A stretch of DNA of 63,874 bases, from positions 162,803-226,676 of the forward strand of contig NZ_AZFS01000061.1 in NCBI RefSeq assembly GCF_001434395.1, read 5' to 3'. Positions within the stretch are counted from its first letter, which is position 1. Every line of letters starts with the position of its first letter. Below the pieces are notes generated by a model. It was not told where the DNA came from, ran no database searches, and saw nothing but the letters and a program-made list of their open reading frames with translations. Origin of the DNA: Levilactobacillus hammesii DSM 16381 (GTDB lineage Bacteria > Bacillota > Bacilli > Lactobacillales > Lactobacillaceae). The position numbers and the translations under genes were made by a program. Of this stretch, positions 8,312 through 15,334 are shown piece after piece.

Positions 8312-8572
8312 CTACTTATTTTCTCGCGCCTGCTGGATCATCTGCCGCACCCAGCGCTGCGAGTAGTCATATTTCCGGGTGAGGGCCGGCATATTATGCC
8401 CGTTGTATTCCGTCACAATCCGCGCGGCCACCTTGTGCCGATTGTAGAGCCGCATGGGAAACGAGATCTGTTGTCCCCGATACAATTCAAAAATCTTCAA
8501 CATCAGCTCCTCACCAACCACCTCATACAACTGCGCGTATGAATCCTGCAGCAAATCTGCCTGTACCTTCAT
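8312..8572 (-). CDS. Mor-like small HTH DNA-binding protein, paralogue 1
   Basis: An 86-residue protein of the Mor (phage Mu middle operon regulator) type found as single-domain regulators in Firmicutes. An N-terminal dimerisation-like segment (LLQDSYAQLYEVVGEEL) precedes YRGQQISFPMRLYN, a family hallmark, and a C-terminal HTH ending in YDYSQRWVRQMIQQ. It is clearly paralogous to the proteins at 10820 and 8681. The ATG at 8572 was preferred; the TTG one codon upstream is also possible, both being within reach of AAGGAG. A 20-bp element shared with the third paralogue lies 34 bp upstream. Target genes are unknown. Confidence 0.75.
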   Translation of the reverse strand: MKVQADLLQDSYAQLYEVVGEELMLKIFELYRGQQISFPMRLYNRHKVAARIVTEYNGHNMPALTRKYDYSQRWVRQMIQQARENK

Positions 8573-8606
8573 CAAAAACCGTCTCCTTTTTGCTAACGTT
8601 TCCCCT

Positions 8607-8626
8607 TTATTAGGGTAGCAAACGTG
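8607..8626 (-). promoter_or_regulatory. conserved promoter/operator element of Mor-like gene 1
   Basis: Minus strand CACGTTTGCTACCCTAATAA. The element at 11144-11163 matches it at 18 of 20 positions, and both lie 33-34 bp from their start codons. Likely a shared -10 region or binding site. Confidence 0.55.
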
Positions 8627-8680
8627 CCTTACCGGGGAAAATGGGCTTGGCCGGTAACTTCCCCGGCAATCTGCTGGGCA

Positions 8681-8941
8681 CTATGCAGAGAATTTTGCCA
8701 AAATCCGGCGAATGGTGCGGCTAGAATAGTTGTGTTGTCGGGCCAATTGACTCACGCTAGTACCGGCTACCCATTCCCGTTGGATGGTTAGCGCCTCGCG
8801 CTGCGGGTCCCACAGACGTTTGGGAAAGTTCACCTGCGAACCGCCATAGTACGCGCACAAAGTCTTCGTGACTTCAGGCCCCACCACCTGTGCGAGCTCA
8901 CGGTATAGTCCCTGCCAATTCTCAATTTCATCCAAGTTCAT
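8681..8941 (-). CDS. Mor-like small HTH DNA-binding protein, paralogue 2 (divergent member)
   Basis: An 86-residue protein with the same plan as its neighbour at 8312: LYRELAQVVGPEV, then YYGGSQVNFPKRLWD, then an HTH ending HNYSSRTIRRILAKF. It diverges more than the other two from each other. It is transcribed away from the WYL regulator gene at 9025, and a promoter-proximal inverted repeat lies between them. Its GTGAGG ribosome-binding site is unusually close to the ATG. It lacks the 20-bp upstream element of the other two paralogues, so its control must differ. Confidence 0.7.
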   Translation of the reverse strand: MNLDEIENWQGLYRELAQVVGPEVTKTLCAYYGGSQVNFPKRLWDPQREALTIQREWVAGTSVSQLARQHNYSSRTIRRILAKFSA

Positions 8942-8949
8942 CGCCTCAC

Positions 8950-8978
8950 TTGCTTACGAATTGACCCCAGTCTACAAT
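8950..8978 (+). promoter_or_regulatory. promoter of the WYL regulator gene
   Basis: TTGCTT (8950-8955), 17-base spacer, TACAAT (8973-8978). Confidence 0.5.
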
Positions 8979-8981
8979 GAC

Positions 8982-9004
8982 AAGTAGACAGAATTCGTCT
9001 ACTT
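8982..9004. promoter_or_regulatory. inverted repeat, candidate operator between divergent genes
   Basis: AAGTAGAC-N7-GTCTACTT, perfect arms, placed at the expected transcription start of the WYL gene. A good candidate for autoregulation. Confidence 0.5.
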
Positions 9005-9024
9005 ACTAAAAAGGAGTCCTTCCC

Positions 9025-9975
9025 GTGAATGCCGCCTATCGCCAACTCACCATCTTTCAAGCCCTCATGACGGGGCACCTGGTCAAAAAAACCGAGCTCG
9101 CCAACCAATTCCACGTCAGTCCCCGCGTGATTCAGCGCGACTTCAGTCAGATTCGTCAATTCATCACGGAACAACATCTCCTCTATCAACTGAGCTATCG
9201 CCGGCAACTTGGTGGCTATCAACTCATCACCACCCAGGATTCCGTCTCCAAACAAACGATCCTGATTCTCATCAAGATTGCCCTAGCCAGCCGCGCACTG
9301 ACGCGACCGGAAATGACGCAAACCATCAACGGTCTACTGGCGCTCATCTCACCTGAGGATCAGGCCGAAATTCAACCCATCATCAAAAATGAACGGTTCT
9401 ACTATCAACCCGTTCATCACGGACGGTCCTTACGCCAGATGGTCTGGCAACTTAGCCGTTATATCACGCAAAAACAAAGCATCACGATTACCTACACGCG
9501 TCAGCGCGGGGAATTTGTGACCCGCACGATTCTCCCGGAAGCCATTATCTTTTCCGAATACTACTTCTACGTGATTGCCTACAATCCCCGCTACCACCAG
9601 AATCTCTTCTACCGTGTCGACCGTATTCGCGACCTCAAGACAACGCAGCAGGTCATCACGCGTACGCGGGCCGAACGCGTTGAAGAGGGTGCCATGCGTC
9701 AGTTCCTACAGTACATGCAGCCGGGAAAGAAGATTACCCTGCAATTCAAATTTTGGGGAATTCCCGAGGCGGCCCTTGATCGGTTCCCAACGGCTAAAAT
9801 CACCACCCGCTATCCCGATGAGCAGGCCGTGCTGATAACCACATCCACCTTCGATACCGGCGCCAAGATGTGGCTGCTGAGCCAGGGCGCCAACGTTCAG
9901 GTCGTGGCGCCCCATGACTTTGCCACTGAGATTCAACAGGAACTTACCCGGATGTTGGCGCGCTATCAATCGTGA
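9025..9975 (+). CDS. WYL-domain transcriptional regulator
   Basis: A 316-residue regulator. The N-terminal winged HTH (about 5-55) reads KKTELANQFHVSPRVIQRDFSQI, followed by a linker and a WYL domain (about 145-225) whose core here is SEYYFYVIAYNPRY and YRVDRI, with a WCX-like C-terminal extension. WYL domains sense ligands, often nucleic-acid-derived or nucleotide second messengers, and such regulators frequently control defence or DNA-stress genes. The GTG at 9025 has AAGGAGT upstream. It is divergent from Mor-like paralogue 2 and closed by its own terminator. Its targets may simply be itself and the neighbour. Confidence 0.85.
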   Translation: MNAAYRQLTIFQALMTGHLVKKTELANQFHVSPRVIQRDFSQIRQFITEQHLLYQLSYRRQLGGYQLITTQDSVSKQTILILIKIALASRALTRPEMTQTINGLLALISPEDQAEIQPIIKNERFYYQPVHHGRSLRQMVWQLSRYITQKQSITITYTRQRGEFVTRTILPEAIIFSEYYFYVIAYNPRYHQNLFYRVDRIRDLKTTQQVITRTRAERVEEGAMRQFLQYMQPGKKITLQFKFWGIPEAALDRFPTAKITTRYPDEQAVLITTSTFDTGAKMWLLSQGANVQVVAPHDFATEIQQELTRMLARYQS

Positions 9976-10033
9976 CGGTTCCTTGTCAGTCAATCCACAC
10001 CCCCAAACGACCGCTAACCCCACCACCACGCGA

Positions 10034-10071
10034 AAAAAGCTTGTCCCGAAACATCTCGGAACAAGCTTTTT
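10034..10071 (+). terminator. terminator after the WYL regulator gene
   Basis: AAAAAGCTTGTCCCGA / TCGGAACAAGCTTTTT with one mismatch, ending in a T run. Confidence 0.8.
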
Positions 10072-10187
10072 GATACCCTGACACACAGCGTCCGCATCCT
10101 CTAAAAGGACCCAATGACCACGTTAAAATCCAATGGCTGACGCCTACGCCATTCATCATCAACCCAATGACGCGAAGGTGCGGGTCG

Positions 10188-10751
10188 CTACTTCTCGGTA
10201 ATTTGCAACCGAGGCCACTTCAGCTGCCACTGCTTTTCGGCCATGCGTTGCCGGAACAGATCCAGGTGCGCGTCGTCCTGCTGGTAAAATGGCACCGGCC
10301 GACAGCGAAAGTTCACCAAATCATCAACGCCATGTGGCGCGATCAGTTTTAGCTCATTCGCCTCCAGATAGGCCCCCACACAGGTTGGCACCTCGATGAA
10401 CCGACCGATCGCATCGCTAACGGAAGTAAGCGCGGGGTCATCCTTAAAGTTATAGTGGGCCATGTAAACCTCATTTTTAACCTGCCATTGATACTGCGGC
10501 GCAATGGCGGTGAGCCGTGCATAGATTTCCAAATCATCACTGGCCGGTCGAGGGGGATCGAAGAAAACAACGTCAACGTCGCTACCCAAACGAACAGGCT
10601 GCCCGCTCAGAACTTGCCAAACCGTGTTACGAATGCTCCCAGCGGCCAATGCCCCTTGCGGCAAATGTTGGTCACGGATCAGTTTTAGGATCGTCATGAG
10701 TTCCGGTGTGTCACGAATAATCTGAAGGACCTGAGATTCCGCAGTCATCAT
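10188..10751 (-). CDS. nucleotidyltransferase family protein (DUF925-like)
   Basis: A 187-residue member of the nucleotidyltransferase superfamily. The active-site signature is visible as AAGSIRNTVW followed by GSDVDVVFFD near residues 57-65, where the two Asp residues would bind metal. The later segments TSVSDAIGRF, VPTCVGAYL and HGVDDLVNFRCRPVPF are typical of the DUF925 family. The family's substrate is not known. The first of two tandem ATG codons (10751) has GGAGG eight bases upstream. It lies between the WYL gene and the third Mor-like gene. Confidence 0.75.
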   Translation of the reverse strand: MMTAESQVLQIIRDTPELMTILKLIRDQHLPQGALAAGSIRNTVWQVLSGQPVRLGSDVDVVFFDPPRPASDDLEIYARLTAIAPQYQWQVKNEVYMAHYNFKDDPALTSVSDAIGRFIEVPTCVGAYLEANELKLIAPHGVDDLVNFRCRPVPFYQQDDAHLDLFRQRMAEKQWQLKWPRLQITEK

Positions 10752-10819
10752 GGGTGAAACCTCCTCAATTGTTGCTTGACTTCACACCATTATACCCGAA
10801 AAACCGACACCGGTTAGGC

Positions 10820-11110
10820 CTAATCGTTATCTGCTGATTTTCCCGTTTTCTCGGCTTCCTCACGGTGTTTTTGAATAATCTGCCGAATCCACCGTTGTGA
10901 GTAATCATACTCCTTGGTTAACTGTGCCAAGTTATGGCCGTCATATTCATTAACGATCTGTTCAGCCACCTTATCGCGGTTATAGAGGCGCATCGGAAAT
11001 GAGATCTGCCTTCCGCGATACATCTCATAAACTTTTTCCGTTAAGTCCTCTCCCAATAACTCATAGAGTTGGGCATACGACTCTTGCAATAAATCTACAC
11101 GCATTGTCAT
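10820..11110 (-). CDS. Mor-like small HTH DNA-binding protein, paralogue 3
   Basis: A 96-residue protein that closely matches paralogue 1: VDLLQESYAQLYELLGEDL, MYRGRQISFPMRLYNRDKV and YDYSQRWIRQIIQKHREE, plus a short charged tail. The start at 11110 has GGAGGAAC upstream. The near-identity with paralogue 1 and the shared 20-bp upstream element suggest a fairly recent duplication with conserved regulation, or homologous products acting on each other's promoters. Function unknown. Confidence 0.75.
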   Translation of the reverse strand: MTMRVDLLQESYAQLYELLGEDLTEKVYEMYRGRQISFPMRLYNRDKVAEQIVNEYDGHNLAQLTKEYDYSQRWIRQIIQKHREEAEKTGKSADND

Positions 11111-11143
11111 GGCTAGTTCCTCCTCATTTAATGGTTTTTGCCA

Positions 11144-11163
11144 TTAATAGCGTAGCAAACGTG
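11144..11163 (-). promoter_or_regulatory. conserved promoter/operator element of Mor-like gene 3
   Basis: Minus strand CACGTTTGCTACGCTATTAA, partner of the element at 8607-8626 (18 of 20 identical). Confidence 0.55.
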
Positions 11164-11321
11164 TAAGGCGAGTAAAAATGTGAACTACCTTCAAAGTATA
11201 AGGCGGATTACGTTGTATTATGCGTTTAATTTTGATCTAGATTGGGGCGCTTTTTAAAATAATTTTAGACCAGTCTACCCTAATTCACGCTTTAAGCGTA
11301 TGATTAAACAGGTTAACAAAT

Positions 11322-11525
11322 GGTTGGAAGATATGGGCTCAGGCGCGTCGTTCTACTTAGTCAGTAAGTGATTTTCTTACTGGCTTAGTAGAAAACCAAG
11401 CTTGTAGACTCGCGACTTTCGAGGCTTCAAGTTGTGTTCGCACCGTTCCAGTCCCATATCTGCCGGCCGGTAAGGCGAAGGGACCACCAGGTTGCCTAGT
11501 AGTCCCACTGCTGTTGCTAGAATAG
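11322..11525 (+). repeat. structured dispersed repeat, copy 1 (long form)
   Basis: Shares with 20870-20976 an 18-base block (11329-11346), the start of the right arm, and a 28-base block (11469-11496, 27 identical). Arms 11322-11337 and 11453-11468 pair through AGATATGGG/CCCATATCT and GU-tolerant extension. Between them are two further hairpins (about 11350-11393 and 11399-11432) that copy 2 lacks in this place. A GGGAC/GTCCC hairpin (11480-11506) follows. It lies upstream of the amidase gene. It looks like a structured RNA or small mobile repeat; strand and class are not known. Confidence 0.6.
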
Positions 11526-11594
11526 ACATGGCCGGTACTTTGGCATTTTCAACCTTTAGTACGTTAACTAGAATACATAAGGAGTCGATCAGGA

Positions 11595-12287
11595 ATGAAA
11601 CACAACTGGAAATTGGGATTTGTTGCCGGTATCATGCTACTGTTACCACTAGCACTGGCCACCACAACGTTCACCACGGTCAATGCCGCTAGCAAGACCA
11701 CAACGTCTAAGACGGCCAAGAAGGCTAAGGCCAAGCCAAAAGCTAAGAAGCACTATTTAATTGTGATGGGTCACGGGGCCGGCGATCCTGGCGCCCGGGG
11801 CAATGGTACGACGGAAGCGACCTTCTTGCGGAAACACATGCTGCCTCAGCTGCGGAAATACGCCAAGGAAGTCAAGGGCAGTACCATTACCTTCTACAAC
11901 CCTAAGAAGAACTTGGTCAGTGATACCCTTTACCATCACAAGGGCTCTTACAAGCTCAACAAAAAGACGACGGTGATCATGTTCCATCTTGATGCCCCTG
12001 CTGGTCACGGTGGTCACGTCATTATTCACAAGAAGCACCCCACGAAACGTGACCGGCGTCTCGCTAAGGTTATCAAAAAATATGTTGGTTTAAACAAGGC
12101 CTACAACGGTTACAGTTACCGGACCAATCTGCGGAACTGCAACGTCCTTCGCCGTCGTGGAATCGACTACAGCCTGGTCGAATCCGGCTTCATCACTAAC
12201 AAGAACGACGTCAAGCACCTGAAGAAGAACATGGCCAAGATTGCCAAGGCCGACATCGAAGCCATCACTAACGAAAACATTAAGTAA
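11595..12287 (+). CDS. secreted N-acetylmuramoyl-L-alanine amidase (Amidase_3-like)
   Basis: A 230-residue exported protein. A signal peptide (about 1-32, ending TTVNAAS) is followed by a lysine/alanine-rich linker and an Amidase_3-type catalytic domain. Visible landmarks are MGHGAGDPGARG (first zinc His), FHLDAP (later zinc His) and the classic VESGFITNKNDVKHL with the catalytic Glu near residue 197. It should cleave the bond between muramic acid and the stem peptide in the wall. The linker is unusually basic, so it may bind wall polymers directly. The ATG at 11595 has AAGGAG upstream. A structured repeat lies in its upstream region. Confidence 0.75.
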   Translation: MKHNWKLGFVAGIMLLLPLALATTTFTTVNAASKTTTSKTAKKAKAKPKAKKHYLIVMGHGAGDPGARGNGTTEATFLRKHMLPQLRKYAKEVKGSTITFYNPKKNLVSDTLYHHKGSYKLNKKTTVIMFHLDAPAGHGGHVIIHKKHPTKRDRRLAKVIKKYVGLNKAYNGYSYRTNLRNCNVLRRRGIDYSLVESGFITNKNDVKHLKKNMAKIAKADIEAITNENIK

Positions 12288-12331
12288 CATCATATCCGAC
12301 AATCAATAACACCTAAATTAGATTTAACCCC

Positions 12332-12367
12332 AATAAGACCCGCGCGCAAATGCGTTCGGGTCTTATT
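12332..12367 (+). terminator. terminator after the amidase gene
   Basis: AATAAGACCCG / CGGGTCTTATT perfect stem, then a short T-rich tail. Confidence 0.75.
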
Positions 12368-12516
12368 TGTCGTCCGCTTAATTTGGTTATTCAACAAATG
12401 TTCACCCTCGCAGGATCTTTCTTTGCCGATCTCTCCCTAAGCTGGTATGGTAACTTTAGGCGGGTGGATTGTCTCGACAGTCAGCCCGTCACTATCGACG
12501 ACCGGAGGCAAAATTT

Positions 12517-13317
12517 ATGACAAAAACTGTAATTGTCCTGGGAGCCGGTTCCGGCTTTGGTCTCGCCATCGCGCGGGCCTTTAGCCAGGCCGGCGCCCAC
12601 CCCGTTTTAGTTGCGCGCAATCCGCAACGCTTGCAGACCCTAACGGAACAACTTCACATGGAAGGCTTAGCGGCCGACTGGATTGCCGCGGACGCGACCG
12701 ATCCGGAACAGACGGCTAGTATGTTTCAGCAAGTCACCCGCCAATTTGGACGTCCCCAAACACTCATCTACAATGTCGCCAACACCACGCTAGACGGCCC
12801 CCTCACGACACCGACACCTCAGATTCAGCAACGCCTGAATACGAACGTAATTGGTGCCATCACCACCAGTCGTCAATTTCTCGATTTAGCACCCACTGAC
12901 CTTCCCCGCAACATTCTCTTTACCGGAGGCGGGGCCGCCCATCACCCCGACAAAACAACCACTACACTGTCACTGACCAAGGCCGCCCTCCGCAGCTATA
13001 CACTATCCCTGGCCGATGCCTTTCACGGAACCAACACGTACGTCGGTCTCATCACAATTCAAGGAATCGCCGGCACCAGTGAGGCCATGCGCCCGGCCAA
13101 TGTTGCGCAGGTCTATGTGAAGGCGGTCAATACGCGCAGCACCGCAGAAATCTTCTATCCTGGCACAACCGCAAACTCCCCCTCAGAATTCGATCAGCTG
13201 CGTAAACTCTCGGCTAATCCGGATCAGCTCCATGATTTTCTCGCCAGTCATCCCAGCGCTGCCACCTTTATTCAGAATCATCCTGAGTTTTTAGACGCCA
13301 GCGACCCCTCCCATTAA
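12517..13317 (+). CDS. atypical short-chain dehydrogenase/reductase-like protein
   Basis: A 266-residue Rossmann protein. The nucleotide-binding motif VLGAGSGFGLAIA near residues 7-19 and the VARNP segment after strand 2 are clear, suggesting NADP(H). The catalytic YxxxK is not intact: the lysine is present in LSLTKAALRSYTLSLADAF but the tyrosine four residues before it is leucine, and the usual catalytic Ser region reads LFTGGGAA. It is therefore either an SDR with an altered mechanism or a binding protein. The ATG at 12517 was chosen because GGAGG precedes it; the upstream in-frame start has none. Confidence 0.7.
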   Translation: MTKTVIVLGAGSGFGLAIARAFSQAGAHPVLVARNPQRLQTLTEQLHMEGLAADWIAADATDPEQTASMFQQVTRQFGRPQTLIYNVANTTLDGPLTTPTPQIQQRLNTNVIGAITTSRQFLDLAPTDLPRNILFTGGGAAHHPDKTTTTLSLTKAALRSYTLSLADAFHGTNTYVGLITIQGIAGTSEAMRPANVAQVYVKAVNTRSTAEIFYPGTTANSPSEFDQLRKLSANPDQLHDFLASHPSAATFIQNHPEFLDASDPSH

Positions 13318-13352
13318 CCCGCCAGTTAAGAAAGTTTGTTGCAAATCTTTAG

Positions 13353-13394
13353 AAAATCGCGCAGCGTTAGTCGCCCTTGGCGTCTCGCGATTTT
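13353..13394 (+). terminator. terminator after the SDR-like gene
   Basis: AAAATCGCG / CGCGATTTT perfect arms around a 24-base loop region. Confidence 0.6.
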
Positions 13395-13431
13395 GATAGG
13401 GTGATAAATGGTGATTTTCTTGTGAATTGGT

Positions 13432-13460
13432 TTGCAATCTGACAAAAAACGGACTATAAC
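13432..13460 (+). promoter_or_regulatory. promoter of the aldehyde dehydrogenase gene
   Basis: TTGCAA (13432-13437), 17-base spacer, TATAAC (13455-13460). It implies a leader of about 150 bases. Confidence 0.5.
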
Positions 13461-13615
13461 AATGTTGAGTAATCAAATAACTACGCGTGTTTAGTTTTGA
13501 TTATGTTTTGCTCACTCTGTAACAATCTGTGACGTTTTTTCGTTTACTACCCAGATATGTTCGATGTTATCGTAGTGGTTCATGAAGATAATTGGGAAAG
13601 GAAGTATTTCGCATT

Positions 13616-15091
13616 ATGACACAGAACTCCGTCGCATTAAAACATTATCAAATGTACATTAACGGTGAATTTAGGGACTCTACCTCAGGCAACCTGATCA
13701 CCGTCATCAACCCAGCTACCGGTGAACCCATCTCCACCGTTCCAAGTGCAACCCTCGATGAAACCCGGGAAGCCATTGATGCCGCCTATGAAGCTCAGAA
13801 ATCCTGGAAGAAAGTTCCAGCCGCAACTCGGGGCCAATATCTCCACGATGTTGCCACTGAAATTCGCAAGGATTCTGCGCATTTGATTTCAATGTTGCAA
13901 GAAGAACAAGGTAAGATTAAATCATTGGCAACAACCGAAATTCTCTTCTCTGCGGACTATTTCGACTACATGGCCAGTGCTTCACGGACTTACGAAGGTG
14001 AAATTTTACAATCCGACAACGCTAACGAAAGCATTATGATCGACAAACAACCCATTGGTGTCGCTGCCGGAATCTTACCTTGGAACTTCCCATTCTTCCT
14101 GATTGCACGGAAGATGGGGCCAGCTTTGGTTACCGGGAACACGATCGTTATGAAGCCAAGTACCGATACCCCTAACTTAGGCTTGGAATTCGCCAATATT
14201 TGTGAAAAAGTAGGCATTCCTAAGGGTGTTGTTAACATTATTACCGGTCCTGGTGCCGTCATTGGGGACGAACTTTCCAAGAACAAGAAGATCGGCATTA
14301 TCAGTTTGACCGGTTCCGTCAACTCCGGGAAGCGGGTCATGGCAGCGGCTGCAACCCACATGGCCAAGGTTTCTCTGGAACTTGGTGGGAAAGCACCAGC
14401 CATTGTCTGCAAGGATGCCGACATTGATTTGGCCGTTCAATCCATCATTGACTCTCGTGTCGACAACAACGGGCAACTTTGCAACAACTGTGAACGGGTT
14501 TACGTCCAAGAAGACATTGCCGATGAATTCACGAAGAAATTGGCCACGAAGATGGGCGAAGTTACCGTTGGCGATCCTATGAAGCACGAAGACATTGGCA
14601 TGGGGCCACTGATTAACCAAGCTGCTTTGGACAAGGTATCTGGCATGGTTGACCGTGCTGTCAAGGCCGGCGGCAAGCTGGAAACTGGTGGCCACGTGGT
14701 TAAGATTGCCAAGGGCTTCTTCTTCGAACCAACCGTTATCAGCAACGTCAAGCAAGACTCCGAAATTGTCCAAGATGAAATCTTTGGCCCAGTTCTCCCT
14801 GTCTTAACCTTTAAGACGTTGGATGACGCCATTGATATGGCCAACGACAGTGACTTTGGATTGACCTCATCCATCTTTACTGAAAACCTTGATAATGCTA
14901 TGCGGGCTTCTAAGGAACTCGAAGATGGTGAAACCTACATCAACCGGTTCAACTTTGAAGCCATGAATGGCTCTCACTCCGGCTGGAAGGAATCCGGTAT
15001 CGGTGGTGATGATGGGAAGCACGGGATTGAAGAATTCCTGAACACCCACGTTATCTACCTGCAAGGCCATCCTGAAAAGGCAAATGGCTAA
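13616..15091 (+). CDS. aldA: NAD-dependent aldehyde dehydrogenase (lactaldehyde/glycolaldehyde type)
   Basis: A 491-residue aldehyde dehydrogenase resembling AldA. Landmarks are the NAD-binding PWNFPF near residue 152, GSVNSGKRV, the general base in LELGGKAP, and the nucleophile Cys in NNGQLCNNCERVYV, whose local sequence matches the AldA group better than betaine or succinate semialdehyde enzymes. It should oxidise lactaldehyde, glycolaldehyde or related aldehydes to acids. The ATG at 13616 was chosen over an upstream TTG because AAAGGAAG precedes it. The next gene is a zinc alcohol dehydrogenase, so the pair could balance an aldehyde between alcohol and acid. Confidence 0.8.
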   Translation: MTQNSVALKHYQMYINGEFRDSTSGNLITVINPATGEPISTVPSATLDETREAIDAAYEAQKSWKKVPAATRGQYLHDVATEIRKDSAHLISMLQEEQGKIKSLATTEILFSADYFDYMASASRTYEGEILQSDNANESIMIDKQPIGVAAGILPWNFPFFLIARKMGPALVTGNTIVMKPSTDTPNLGLEFANICEKVGIPKGVVNIITGPGAVIGDELSKNKKIGIISLTGSVNSGKRVMAAAATHMAKVSLELGGKAPAIVCKDADIDLAVQSIIDSRVDNNGQLCNNCERVYVQEDIADEFTKKLATKMGEVTVGDPMKHEDIGMGPLINQAALDKVSGMVDRAVKAGGKLETGGHVVKIAKGFFFEPTVISNVKQDSEIVQDEIFGPVLPVLTFKTLDDAIDMANDSDFGLTSSIFTENLDNAMRASKELEDGETYINRFNFEAMNGSHSGWKESGIGGDDGKHGIEEFLNTHVIYLQGHPEKANG

Positions 15092-15103
15092 GTCATAGTC
15101 GCG

Positions 15104-15137
15104 AAAAAAGATAATTCATTTAAGAATTATCTTTTTT
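15104..15137 (+). terminator. terminator after aldA
   Basis: Perfect 14-bp stem AAAAAAGATAATTC / GAATTATCTTTTTT. Confidence 0.85.
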
Positions 15138-15251
15138 CCTGTGAATGTGAATTTAAAAACGGAAAATTCTATCGTGAATAAATCTAATTCTGGATTCTTG
15201 AAAGCTGGTCACGACAGGGGTTCCGTTGACATAGGTGGCTGATAATCTTTC

Positions 15252-15265
15252 TGTAAGCGTTTACA
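15252..15265 (+). promoter_or_regulatory. cre site (CcpA) overlapping the adh promoter
   Basis: TGTAAGCGTTTACA fits the cre consensus and is itself a palindrome. It covers the -35 box of the alcohol dehydrogenase promoter, so CcpA should repress. Confidence 0.8.
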
Positions 15266-15288
15266 TTGGCCGCTATGTGTGTGATAAT
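15260..15288 (+). promoter_or_regulatory. promoter of the alcohol dehydrogenase gene
   Basis: TTTACA (15260-15265), 17-base spacer, extended TGTG-ATAAT giving GATAAT at 15283-15288. Confidence 0.65.
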
Positions 15289-15334
15289 TAACATGTGTAA
15301 TGACATAAAATTTAAAACCGAGGTGCCAATTATT

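Noticed and set aside
13592-13615. Upstream TTG start of the aldehyde dehydrogenase
   Set aside because: No ribosome-binding site precedes it, and the ATG at 13616 matches the family's N-terminus.
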